Assembly (NCBI RefSeq): GCF_901709675.1
Contig: NC_051087.1
Location: 15,509,067 to 15,573,066 of the forward strand
Reading direction: 5' to 3'
DNA length: 64,000 nt
Origin: Syngnathus acus
Lineage: Eukaryota; Chordata; Actinopteri; Syngnathiformes; Syngnathidae
In this document: in pieces, positions 53,361 through 64,000 of the stretch
Layout: each line of letters starts with the position of its first letter
Numbering within the stretch: position 1 is the first letter of the stretch
The notes under the pieces: model-generated
The model's database searches: none
Told to the model about the DNA's origin: nothing
The model's input: only the letters and a program-made list of their open reading frames with translations
Position numbers and translations under genes: made by a program

Positions 53361-56300
53361 TGGCCTTGGATATCTTGGTGCCAAGTGCATAACCGTGAGC
53401 AGTCAGCATTATACTTCACTGCATTATACCAACGTCCCACACTGAGCTTCCGTAAGTGCTAAATCTGACTGTGTGTACCTGAAAATGTTGGCAAAACAAA
53501 AACATGTACATCCTTTAAACAATTATACAAAGCTCCACTATTTTGGATTTATTAACTGATATATATTGGACCGAAGAGTTACTTTCTTATGCAAGTTGCC
53601 AAATTTGTTTGATGTTTGAAATTCAGCACATTGTGTCATGGCTCCGATGCTTCTGTATGATTAAATTGGGCAGTAGAGCAATGCTACTCATTCATTCAAG
53701 GAATAATTTTTTTGTCAGCTTGTTGCATTTGTTGTTACATTTTCTTATGAAATTAAGACACAAACACAATTGTTTCCTTATCAACAAGTACACAAGTGTA
53801 ATATTTCATTTTATTTATATATGCAAGCAAGTTTATGTCTTTACAAATAAAAAAGCCACTGTCTGCCCAAGCTGTTGGCACAGATATGTACAAAAATGGG
53901 GGAGTGAATCAAAGAAAGCCTGCTACTAAGCAAATACAGTGGAGTACAAAAATTCTACTATGGAAATGAAGAAGAAAAAAAATCTCCCTACGTCCAAAAT
54001 GTCTAATATTGTTGTTTATGTAGTATATAGCTGATAATCATTTTAAGGTTGCAGACTCAGACTCACTTCAACAAAGTTTTAAGTCCTGTGGTGGCACTCA
54101 TGATGGTCAAGAGCTGAATTAATTCAGGAACAGAGGAGCCGATTTTTCATCTTGTAATTCAGAGTTGACGATTAGAGCTGCAGAACTCACACTGTAAAGT
54201 TCCAGTCTTAGATAAAAATAAAATGTCACAAAATGTTGTGAATCACATTTTATGTTTTGGAAGGTTTGCTTTATGCTGAACTGACACATAACCAAAGCTA
54301 GAGCTGTGGAAGTGTTGGGAGTGTGAGTCCAATTAAGCACCGGACAGCAGGTTGACAAGAAGGATGCAGGATTGGCATGAGTCAATATAAACATTTTCAC
54401 AGGGAGTTTCAAACAAATGGGGAGCAAGCAGCTCATGTCCGCTCCTCTTTCTCACACCAGTTGTGACATTTTTGATTCACACAGAAGATTTCCAGTTCAG
54501 GAAATCTGTGATTGTTTCTTACATCATTTTGTAGCATGCTACCACAGCCAGCAAAAATCATGTCCCCTTTCAACTGTAGCTAATCAAGATTTTCCTTAAT
54601 TTTATCTTTTTTTTTTAAAGAGTTGTTGTAGACTTGCTTTGGCTACACGAGCTGTGCAGCATGGGCTTGTTGCTAGGTAACATGTTGATTTAGTGACAAC
54701 ATGGTTTGAAGGACCAAGACTGAAAGTCCTCAGTGCAATTTCACGTTTGCAAAAAGGGAATTGCTCATTATAACTACAAGTGAGAGAAAGAGGCAAAGGG
54801 CGTGAGCTGAGGCTGGTTGGTGCATTATGGGTGACCAGAGCAATACATTACGTCATAGCTGCAAATCCAATGAATATGACTTGCAGTTTCATCATGCACG
54901 CCTATTCCAGAAATTCAAGGATAAAATGTTATATTTAATTGTAGTTTTGTTAAACTGGTACAATATATTGCTCTGGTGGTAAACAACTAAAGAAGCTAGC
55001 TAGCTTAGCAACACCATTAGCAACTAGGACTTCAATACCGCAAGCTAAAAAGTGAGGAACAAAACAAAAATAGCAGAACAGCGCTAGTGGAAATTATTTT
55101 TCATACTGTTTAATCATTAAAATTATGACCATTGAATGCATAACCATGCCACAAACAACAACTAGATTCACTGTCTTTTTTCATTAACCTAGAATAAGTT
55201 TTTCTTCATTTTTATGAATTAATTCATTGTCATCATTGTTACTTCTTCATGTTATACCAATGCTGCAAGACTATACACAGGTCCCACAAAGGGGACATCA
55301 ATGCACATACACACCAATAATAAGAGATAGAGAGCTCACAATGGTCAATAAGTGCACAAAACATTTTTTTTATCCGAGGTTAAAAACACTGACAAGACAT
55401 CCATTGTCAGGCAATGAAATGATATGAAATGAATACTGTTAATGCAAAACTAGACCCTTATAAATACTGACATGTATTCAGCCAAGACACACAAGCACAC
55501 AGTCACAATCTGGTGAAGGTTGCCTATTGTGCCTCATCCAGGCTGCATTCACACACTGTCAGGACAGGACGCCTTGTCGATTCTAAGTTGGTTTAACTCG
55601 ATTTCAATATATTCTTTCACAGTACCGTGGTTTTCCACATGATGCAATTCGATCTTTCAAAAGCTCTTAAATGTTGAGAAAACATTGTGTCTAACCTTGT
55701 GTTCATTTCCAATTCATAGTCAAGACAATGTCAAAGCGTTGCACCTTATATACTACAATTTGTGTAAGATGGTTGTTTAATTTTACCAAATCACAACATG
55801 TCAAAATCTCAACCTTTGTTTTATTAACCAGCCTAATTGTTTCAAAAATATATTTTACATGCTTTTGTCTTCCATCAATATTGTGTATGTGTTTGTGTTT
55901 GTGTGTGTGTAAATACACTTCTAAGGGTGAGAAGCTGTACAATGAGACTAAACTTCACCTTTCAGACTGTTACCTATCAGAAATCATTTTCTCGGCTGCT
56001 CCCCCCAACTGTTTCACATAAATGTAATCTTTACACAGAATATATGTAGGTGCCGTGCACAATATTTCTTACAAAAAACATGAATTTGCCTTTTTGGACA
56101 CCCTTCCATAATTATGATTTGACAAAAAAGCATTAAAGGTTCTTACTAAAATAGTGGAATGTTGCTGTGAACAGTAAAAGAGCAGAATTATGGCTCAGAG
56201 TGATGGCAATAGTGGAGTTTGTGTGTGCGTGTGTGTATGTGTGTGTGCGTGTCTCTGCTGGTTGTCTCGTCATCAATCTATTAATCAGTCAATCAATCAT

Positions 56301-58515
56301 CCTCATCTCAGCTATTTCACTTTCAACCATCTCTACTGGCAGATAGAGACTCACGTTCCCTCAGCGCTTATTACAATCATACAATCATTTTACTAATCAG
56401 TTTCTTGCCACTTAATGCGAACAAAACATGTATTTTCATAGAATTACAATTAAGATGCAATGTAGCTCTCAATCCATAAAAGGGTAATGTGGCATTCTCA
56501 AAGGAATAAGCACTAAACTCAAATAAAATGATTGCTGTTAAAGCTATCAAGTATTTCATTCCTGTATCTTCTGAAAAGACACAGTTAGGACTGGAAAAAA
56601 CACGCACACTCACCCTTACATTGAAAGCTACACACAAAAAAAGCCACTATTAAACAGCCGAGATACCATTCACAGTTATCTCTCCTTGATGCCAATGACG
56701 TGTTGTCTGTTGTAATGAGGATCTGGATTAATTTCATTACAAAAAAGCAATTTTGGTCCAATTAAAGCCAGATACACAAAGACATAGCTACTACTGAACA
56801 TGATAGCAAAACCATAGAATCAAAGTCTCACAATGGCTGGTGTTTATACGTGTACAGATGAATTTTTTAGTGTAGTTGTGTGTGCAGAATCACATGAAAA
56901 TGTGAATGTGATACCAAGCCCCCACCCCCTACGCACTGCCCTTTATATGTACCCCTGTTAAAATTACACATGAACGATGCTGGTAAAAATGTGGCAAAAA
57001 TTCCAAAAAGTGAGAAAAATGTAGTCTTAACAGACATGAAGACAATATGACATTGATATGACTTTGTAAAATATTTTGTGCTGCTAAGATGTGCTGTTTC
57101 TGGAGTACAAATCACAAGTTTACACAAACATTGTCAGAGAAAGGTAAAGAAGCCCAGTTTCAACAGTTATTTCAAATCATCAACCACCTTTAATGCTAAT
57201 TGTGACCCAATCTAATCTGACATTACGAAAAGAGTATAAATAACACTAATTCACTATCAATTTACTGGTCCGTGATGCCACCTTATCTAGGCAATATGTT
57301 TGGATTAATATCACGATTAACTAGCATCAACATTTTTAAGTGCATTTTGTTTAAAAAAAAAAAAGCCACAGCCTGCTATGCTAATGAACATTGGTGGCAT
57401 AGGCTACTTGTATTTATTGTAATTGGAAGTGAGTACTGTCAAGGAAGCAACCGATGAAACTGGGCTCCAGATGAGAGTTGAGAAAATATTTGGTCAGGGT
57501 TTATGTGAGTCAAGCTACCCATTTGCACTCATTTAAGTACAAACTTTCCCGTAAACCATATTTCTTTGCAATACCAGTCATCATAATGTGGATAAATGAC
57601 ATAGCACAGCATGACACCACCATACGACACTGCCTGCACAACACTGACCATTCATCCACAAATATATGTTTGTGTGTTTTTGTGCATGTGTGTGATCTGC
57701 GCGTTGTCGGTATCGCGGTTTTTAATGGCGATTTCTTGATATTACACACCCTCGATGAAAAGATGATCTTACATACAATGAAGTCTTCCGTGTGTCTTCG
57801 ACTGACTGTTGCTTAGTGTCATGCTAGCAGCAGACATTTCTGATGATAGTTCTTTCATTTAATTCATCTGCAGTGCTTAGCATTTTTATTAAACCACTAC
57901 CCAATTATATGGTTTATGACACAACCTTTAAATTTTTTTAACAATTAACACCCCAGTAGTTTTTTGAAATGCTAAATTGTAATTACAGTTATCCATGATT
58001 TTTCAAATGTACTGTTCTACAAAATATAGTATATACGTATATAGAGAGAGTAAACCACATTATCAGTCACATAGCTATTTACTTTCAATGGTTTCACTTG
58101 GTATTGTTAATTATTTTTTGAATTCTCAGACAAGCCCAGCAGACCAGTCGAGAGCTCAGTGAAATCAAAACTCTACATTTCATGCACTTCATGATGCTGA
58201 AAGGTATCTTCTCACTTTAATGACAGGTGGTCTACTAAAATTGTTAAGCACTGCACATTCATATTGCATAACTTTGAATCGTCAGTTTAAGTCTTCATAG
58301 TCTAGGTCAGCACACGGAGGATATCAATGTTTCTTTTCTTCATCATTTTTGCTGCTTACCACAGGTCTGTATATATATATTTTTTTCATACTGATGTATA
58401 TTGATTAATATGTTATGTTCGTATGGATGACTGTGTGCTGCAGGTTTGTGTGTGTGAATAAATACTTTAGTGTGTCTGTTTGGTAAGTGCATGCATTGTT
58501 TCGCATCATATGTGT
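53361..58515. other. spacer including the probable gpm6a 3' UTR; nothing else recognised
   Basis: AT-rich DNA with a TG-rich stretch at about 56218-56250 and no recognised TE or exon. The part next to 58515 is the 3' UTR of gpm6a on the minus strand; AATAAA on that strand (TTTATT in plus) near 57884 is a candidate end. No convincing ORF. Confidence 0.4.
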
Positions 58516-58668
58516 TTATGTGTAGGCATTGAGGCGTTCTTTGGAGCGTGTAGAGTGGATATCATGCAGCTCCTGCTCCTCCTTCGACTTGATATCTTCA
58601 TATTTCTGCATCCGACTTGCATCTTTCAGGTATCCCCAGTTAGCAGCTAAGGCCATCAGAAAATGGAC
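58516..58668 (-). CDS. gpm6a: gpm6a last exon (end of TM4, cytoplasmic tail)
   Basis: Acceptor with a strong pyrimidine run (CTTCCTTCCTTCCC...CCCTGTAG) ending at 58669. 50 codons from V-H-F-L-M-A-L-A-A-N-W to N-A-Y-T and TAA. Confidence 0.95.
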   Translation of the reverse strand, partial: VHFLMALAANWGYLKDASRMQKYEDIKSKEEQELHDIHSTRSKERLNAYT

Positions 58669-61600
58669 CTACAGGGACAAGAGGAAAGCAAGAAGGGAAG
58701 GAAGGAAGAAGTTATTTTCGTACTTTCATTGCTGAGATTACGGTGGAACCTGTTTTCATATGGGAATATAGACAACCATTCAAACTCACAATCATATCTA
58801 TGGGCAATTTGGAGTGCTCAATCGGCCTACCATGCATGTTTTTGGAACGTGGGAGAAAACCGGAGTACCCAGAGGAAACCCACGCAGGCATGGGGAGAAC
58901 ATGCAAAGTCCACACAGGAAGGCTGCAGCCAGAATTGAACCCACAACCTCTGCACTGAGGCGAACGTGCTCACCAGTGATCCACTGTGCCGCCCATGACC
59001 CTATTTTCTTGCCTAGCACATTTTTTAAACTGCAATTCGTTCTTCTGAATTCAGCATGTGAGTGGGTGGAGTGTTTCTGGGATGAATACCAACTCCCTGT
59101 GAATCTAAGGAATAACAAAACAGGACTAGAAGGAGGTCTGTGACAAAATTTTGTTTTTTACGCAATGGCTGACAAAGACAAAGGTACTATGAGGTACTAT
59201 CATTAACAGCAGTGATATTGGTAGATTTACTCACTATATACGGCATAGAGATAGATCTCTGAAAGAACTGAATCACGCCATCAGTGCAAATCTGCACAGT
59301 TTAGTGATTCACTTGCCAAGCACCCCCCTCCCTGTTGCCTTCAAAAGGAAGCTGAATTCAGTTATATGCTCAGTCGGCAATGTACCTAACTGAAAAAAAA
59401 AAAACATTTTGAAACAACTACCGTATTTTTCGGAGTATAAGTCGCACCTTTTTTCATAGTTTTGGTGGGGGTGCGACTTATTCTCAGGAGCGACTTATAC
59501 GTGAAATTTTTAACATAATTTTTTTTTTTTTTGGTCACACACGTCATTACCGTCATTGTGAAGTAGATTCACTTCACATGTTTTTTTCAGACTAAACCGG
59601 ATGAGGGCGCTCTAGGCCTGCTTTGATAAATTCACCACTCATATCAACTGAGAAGGGCTTAACAAAAATGGCACCGAAAAGAAAATCATATTCTGAAGAT
59701 TACAAACTGCAAGTATATAGTAAAATATGCAGCTGAAAACGGTAATCGAGCAGCAGAAAGAAAGTTTGACAAACTTGTTATTTATGTTAGTTATTAGTAG
59801 TTTCACATTGTCTAGGGAGGCCGTGAAGGCAGCGGGGGGGTCACAGAAGACGAAGATTTCAATGGATTTAATGATTTCGAGTGACACGGATGGTTCGATA
59901 AAATTGTTGTTTATATTATAGTTTGATATACTATAGTTTATACATAGTTATATGGGCCTGTGCAACAAGTTGAACTGCAACTGATGTCAGCGTCGCACCG
60001 CACACGCGGCGTTGTTTACACAAAGGACGAATAATTCGATGGATTTAATGATTTGGAGTGACACAGATGGTTTGATAAACGTGTTCTTTATGTTATAGTT
60101 ATATGAATCACTGTTAATGTTAAGTCAGGCCCGTTCTCAGCTCCTCATTTGTGTTTATGTCATGTTAGCATACCGTATCGTTTAACCTGTTGTTGCTGGT
60201 TCATGTCTGTTCTTGGTGTTGAATTTTGTCAAAACAAAATTCCCCCAAAAGTGCGACTTATACTCCAGTGCGACATATATATGTTTTCTTTTCCCTTTAT
60301 TGTGCATTTTACGGCTGGTGCGACTTATACTCCGGTGTGACTTATAGTCCGAAAAATACGGTATATATGATCAATTGAATATCCATTGTATTGCTTATTC
60401 TCAATAGGGTCGTGGGTGAGATTGAGCCTCTTCCGGCTGACTTTGGCCAAGAGGTGGGGTACTGGTTGAAATTAAATATTGTTTTCTTTGCAATAAGTTG
60501 CATGCTCACCATTGCAATCACAGCAGCTCCTGCTCCAGCCAGTGCACACACAAACAGATGGAAGGTCAAGTCCAGCTGCAAGAGTCAAAAGAAGGCTTAC
60601 AATTGTTCATGTGTGCTATTGTTATGCTTGTTTTATATTTATCATTTTAGTCAGATCAAATCATACTGTACTTGTTACCTCATTAGATTCACACATCTTG
60701 AAGAACTTCTCAGATCCCGTGCATACCTTCCTCTCCTCAGATATGGTCACGGCCCCTGATGAACAGAAACCTGATCAAGACTAAATGAAATTGTCATTTT
60801 TGTGTCTTTAATTTATATGTATAATGGAGCCTCCAAAGTTGATCACAATTCCTCCTGTGACGCCGGTTGGCGTTCACGTTGTAATTTCAAAATAGCTATG
60901 AAAGATTTTTCATTTTACTGTCAATGTTCATATTTTAACATTAATTGTCATACTAGTGTAAATCTAAATGAATTACTTTTAATAATAATATAAATAATAC
61001 TTAGACTAACTTATTTGATGAAAGCACAAAATGCACTGACCTATATATAAAAAAAAAAATGAGGAGCTGCTGACTGATGATAATAGACAACTTGTTGCCC
61101 CCAATTGCTTACAGAAATGTTGGAAGTAAGGGGAGTGACACACATCATTTCTACAGAACTCCGGATGTTGCTGTAATGCATCCCACAGTGCACTGGGCCA
61201 GCCATTCTGGCAGGCTAAAAGGTTTGGTGCTAATTTCACTGCATTGTTTTCGCTGCCCCCCGATGTAGCTCTATGCTGATTTTGGACTTGCTGTATCGTG
61301 GGATAAATACTCACTTGTGTTGTGTTGTACTGTATAATAAGAGGCTGAGACGGCTTGCTGGGGTTCAATGGTCACTTTAGTGTTGCACTAACTCACAACC
61401 TATTGTCAACTACATTGCAACAGCGCCCCTTGGTGGTCTTAGTAGTAACAGTACACCACACCCACCATTGGTTAACCTGTGAGTATATCTTTTTCAAAAC
61501 AACTACTTTAATTCCAATTTGCATAATAATTACAGATGTAGGTACAGGGATGAACAATTTTGATTATTGTGAGGAACACATGTTTTGCTGCAAGGGTGAA

Positions 61601-63117
61601 GGTCGAATTAGCTCATGCGGAACTACCCTTTGAAACATGGGTGCTATTCATTGATCCAAACATTAACAATATTTACATACCAAACTGGCGGAGGTCCAGA
61701 CAGAGGTTGGCTCCCTCAACCACGCTGGTGTTCTTGCACATGGACCAAACATTGAAGTACATGAAGACTGGCAAGCTGGTGAATGCTGTGACACCCAGCC
61801 ACACCAGGAAAAACAGGTAGGCCAGGAACATCAGCTGAACAGACAGAACGAACTCGGTAACACAAAACTAGAAATATAAATCGTGCTTTTCTAGTCTTTT
61901 AGTGAGACAATAGTCAATATATCCAAGGGCCATTATCCACTAGTTTAAATTTTTCAGAAAAAAAACCATATTTGTGAAAACTCTCGTATGTCGACAATGT
62001 TGCACGAGTAAATTGATCTATGAAAAAGAGTCCTCTCTGACCCCATCTTGTACTTCAAATTTTATTTCCAAGAAACCACCAAGCCAGATGGAAAACAACC
62101 AATTAGAGACACGGCCTGGCTAACAAGGTTTCAGTCATTTGCAGAGCACTCGACAGCACATTCTTAGTGGGCACACCCACGTGGCATCCTGCTGATTCGT
62201 TATGTTGGGCTTCAAGGGGTTGCTGAAACTGTGGTGGAAGATCCACCTCTGTAAAATGAGCAAATAATGCCCATCCCTCATTTGGCAACTGGGAATTAGA
62301 TTGGCAGACATAAGCAGAGTGAAAAGGTCAGCTGAGAAGATTTAAAATGCAGAATTAGCAATATTCCTGCTCAACAAGTACTATAAGTTTATCACCTTTG
62401 TTAATTTTTTAGATAATCGTATGTTCCAAAAAAATAAAACTTCAAAAGAGGAACATCGAGGCCCCTATTTTGGTAGACATCATGGCCATGTGCTCTGCAA
62501 GGGGAGATTTTGCCGTTTACCTGCCAATGTCATGCACGGACCCCAGTTGGTCTATTTCTGTTTTCACGTAGTCATTGTGATTAGCGAAGTGAGACTACAT
62601 TCAAGTTTTGCTACAAGTTTAACACTGTTTAACAAGTTTCCCCTTAAATGCAATTTTCACAATCAATATCTTGGCAAAGTAACATTTTCATTTTTCAATA
62701 GGGGAAAAACTTTAAAACACAGCTTAAAATATCCTGTTATGCCTCCCGTGCTAATTATTTGATGTCAAATTTGAAAAAAACATTCGTGTTTCAGAAATCA
62801 ATGTATTATTCTGTTTTTCCTGGTTTGAAAATTCACAACAATAGAATATGGTTCCAGTTGATGACCATAAAGTGAGTCACCCATCTCTTAGGCGGCATGA
62901 GCTGAAACAAAATATAAAAAACTGTGAAATCCTGTTGTGTTTGGATATAAGATTTCTTACAAATGCAGTCAGGCAGCGTCCACAAGCAGTAATCTTGAAC
63001 TCTCCATACAGATCTCTAATTGCTCCAGTGGTGAAAAATGCCTCCACCAGCAACAGCACTCCAAAGACAAAGAATCCAGCTGCAAGGCCGTAGATGATGT
63101 ACTTCAGGATGTCAATG
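58516..63117 (-). CDS. gpm6a: gpm6a, neuronal membrane glycoprotein M6-a, last five coding exons
   Basis: Exons on the minus strand: 63117-62961, 61834-61681, 60755-60679, 60575-60510, 58668-58516 (stop TAA). All GT-AG, all phases agree, 201 residues plus a partial first codon. This is the myelin-PLP/DM20/M6 tetraspan family, a plasma-membrane protein of neurons linked to filopodium and neurite growth. Three membrane segments are visible (IIYGLAAGFFVFGVLLLVEA; LMFLAYLFFLVWLGVTAFTS; LFVCALAGAGAAVIAMVHFL), as are extracellular cysteines (SMCKN, NLCLD, KVCTG, KMCES) with an N-x-S site (C-K-N-T-S). The cytoplasmic tail EDIKSKEEQELHDIHSTRSK fits M6-a rather than M6-b. The first membrane segment and start lie beyond the right edge. 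The teleost aa/ab duplicate is undecided. Confidence 0.95.
58746..58995 (-). mobile_element. SINE (GATG-tailed family) in gpm6a last intron
   Basis: The minus-strand match includes the complement of GAATTGAACCCACAACCTCT (box B region), of ATGGGGAGAACATGCAAAGT and of GGGCAATTTGGAGTGCTCAA; 5' end at GGGCGGCACAGTGGATC near 58995. It lies 78 bp from the exon acceptor. The 3' part of the SINE is missing. Confidence 0.8.
59419..60363 (+). mobile_element. pogo-like TIR transposon, copy D (gpm6a last intron)
   Basis: Left TACCGTATTTTTCGGAGTAT and right complement of TACCGTATTTTTCGGACTAT, TA-bounded, with TATAAGTCGCACC-type subterminal blocks. It keeps the transposase N-terminus (59668 on) and a short C-terminal stretch (59820-59885); the core is deleted. 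It shares internal sequence with copies B and C in inverse orientation. Its right end is 147 bp from the gpm6a 66-bp exon. Confidence 0.82.
59668..59885 (+). pseudogene. pogo-like transposase remnant (HTH N-terminus and C-terminus)
   Basis: ATG at 59668: M-A-P-K-R-K-S-Y-S-E-D-Y-K-L-Q-V, then a frameshift near 59713, then K-Y-A-A-E-N-G-N-R-A-A-E-R-K-F-D. This is the Brinker/CENP-B-type helix-turn-helix of pogo-like transposases. After a deletion the end (E-D-E-D-F-N-G-F-N-D-F-E) is readable near 59845-59882, then a stop. It identifies the superfamily of copies A-D. Confidence 0.65.
60510..60575 (-). CDS. gpm6a: gpm6a penultimate exon (66 bp, TM4)
   Basis: 22 codons, L-D-L-T-F-H-L-F-V-C-A-L-A-G-A-G-A-A-V-I-A-M, acceptor CTTGCAG, donor GTGAGC. 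66 bp is the conserved size of this exon in the PLP family. Confidence 0.95.
60679..60755 (-). CDS. gpm6a: gpm6a exon (77 bp, extracellular loop 2)
   Basis: Acceptor TGTTCATCAG, donor GTAACA. It reads A-V-T-I-S-E-E-R-K-V-C-T-G-S-E-K and K-M-C-E-S-N-E, with two of the loop cysteines. Confidence 0.93.
60756..61680. other. gpm6a intron, nothing else recognised
   Basis: Intron sequence between two gpm6a coding exons; no TE or RNA gene recognised. Confidence 0.5.
61681..61834 (-). CDS. gpm6a: gpm6a exon (154 bp, TM3 and loop 2)
   Basis: Acceptor CTGTTCAG, donor GTATGT. It reads LMFLAYLFFLVWLGVTAFTS, MYFNVWSMCKNTSVVEGANL and CLDLRQF, ending in phase 1 to join the next exon as glycine. Confidence 0.95.
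61835..62960. other. gpm6a intron, nothing else recognised
   Basis: Intron sequence; minus-strand frame 62288-62103 has no recognisable domain. Confidence 0.5.
62961..63117 (-). CDS. gpm6a: gpm6a exon (157 bp, TM2 and intracellular loop)
   Basis: Acceptor TTTTCACTGCAG, donor GTAAGA. It reads IDILKYIIYGLAAGFFVFGV, EAFFTTGAIRDLYGEFKITA and CGRCLTAF. It starts with the third base of a split codon, so the previous exon (about 187 bp in the family) is upstream, outside the window. Confidence 0.95.
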
Positions 63118-64000
63118 CTGCAGTGAAAATAAACATCACTCTTTCATTCCCAAGGTCCATTCTAAATTTTTACATTATGAATCATTTCATCATCAAATCA
63201 TGAAATAATTACAGAGGTGGATTTTATTTTTCAAAGAAAGGAAATCAGATATAAAAGTGGAAATAATCCTGAAGTATGTCTATTGTGATAAAAGGTGATG
63301 ATGTAACAATATTTTTTGGTGCATCGTGGAGAGCCTGTCTTTTTCATGTAATATAATGATCCAATGATCCAGAACATATATTGAATCATAGGTGTCCAAA
63401 CTATAGACCGGGTGCCATTTGCGGCCTACCGTCCATTTTGGGTAGGCTGCGGCATACACTATAAATAACTGACATGGCCTGTAATGCTACTTAAATAAAA
63501 AAGTGGGGGTGGGCAGCATTAGAAACAGAGCTTTCAAAAATCCAAAGGGATGTGAATAATGAGGCCTTCCATTACAACTAACTACCAATTACACAAAAAA
63601 AATTCTAGATAGGCAAAGACAAATAAATTTACAGCTAAAATAGTAACACAATTTCTCTTCAAATCACTGTGGAGAATTCAGATAATTCCGTTTTAGAAAC
63701 AAAAGTGGTTTCCTTTGCTTTGTGCTGGATGTCAAAGTCCGATATTAAATTAATGGTTTTCAAATCTGGTCATCTTACCACAGAATGTTCTTGATATGGT
63801 TTTAAATGTGGAGATGGGATTCAACTGTGACTCATTATAGGGGCTGATTTATTCTAGTTAGCTACCCCACCGCCTCCTAAATGATTTCCCTTATTGTCTT
63901 TAACACAAAATAGCGATATTATACAAAATAATTATAATTGCTTCACTGATTGATTGATTTTTTTCCATGTTTAGCAAGATAAATTAAAAATATTCAATGT
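63118..64000. other. gpm6a intron (left part), nothing else recognised
   Basis: The preceding coding exon (first membrane segment, expected motif around GCFECCIKC-like residues) was searched for on the minus strand and not found, so it lies beyond 64000. Confidence 0.5.

Noticed and set aside
52903-53445. 180-aa plus-strand ORF
   Set aside because: Covers the hAT right end and the antisense of the Rex3-like LINE endonuclease-RT linker.

Overview
The window is vertebrate nuclear DNA, almost certainly from a ray-finned fish. It has multi-exon genes with GT-AG introns, no operons, and dense repeats typical of teleosts: L2/Rex1-type and Rex3/RTE-type LINEs, Tc1, hAT and pogo-like DNA transposons, Ty3/gypsy fragments, tRNA-derived SINEs and long CA/TG microsatellites. 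Two host genes were rebuilt by joining exons whose splice phases agree. They point towards each other.

Left part (1-24.5 kb): no host gene found, transposons throughout. In order: a minus-strand gypsy remnant with its LTR; a LINE with an intact 1001-codon ORF (2498-5751); hAT MITEs; a 2.1-kb pogo-like element carrying a captured piece of a FYCO1-like gene (8978-11079); a hAT element with a perfect 8-bp target duplication that encloses a second, inverted, nearly identical LINE copy with a single nonsense codon; a second pogo-like element; and a nest of gypsy and LINE fragments (19.4-24.4 kb).

Middle (24.5-46 kb): a microsatellite-rich spacer, then a docking-protein (DOK family) gene on the plus strand. 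It has seven coding exons from 30295 to 41955 and predicts 517 aa (PH domain, PTB domain, tyrosine-rich tail). Its 8.2-kb intron 2 holds a third pogo-like element, SINEs and an antisense L2 LINE with a long open frame. The last intron ends in about 43 TG repeats directly against the 3' splice site. TE pieces lie just after the stop codon, followed by a Tc1 element containing a LINE tail and a short LTR element with a proline-rich repeat ORF.

Right part (46-64 kb): Rex3-like LINE fragments, one of them split by two DNA transposons. The first is a TIR element with convergent SWIM/YqaJ and THAP genes; the second is a hAT with a TTF-type zinc-finger ORF. A quiet spacer follows, then the last five coding exons of gpm6a on the minus strand (58516-63117). 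Its upstream exons lie beyond the right edge.

All calls come from reading the sequence and comparing with remembered family motifs. No database search was run.
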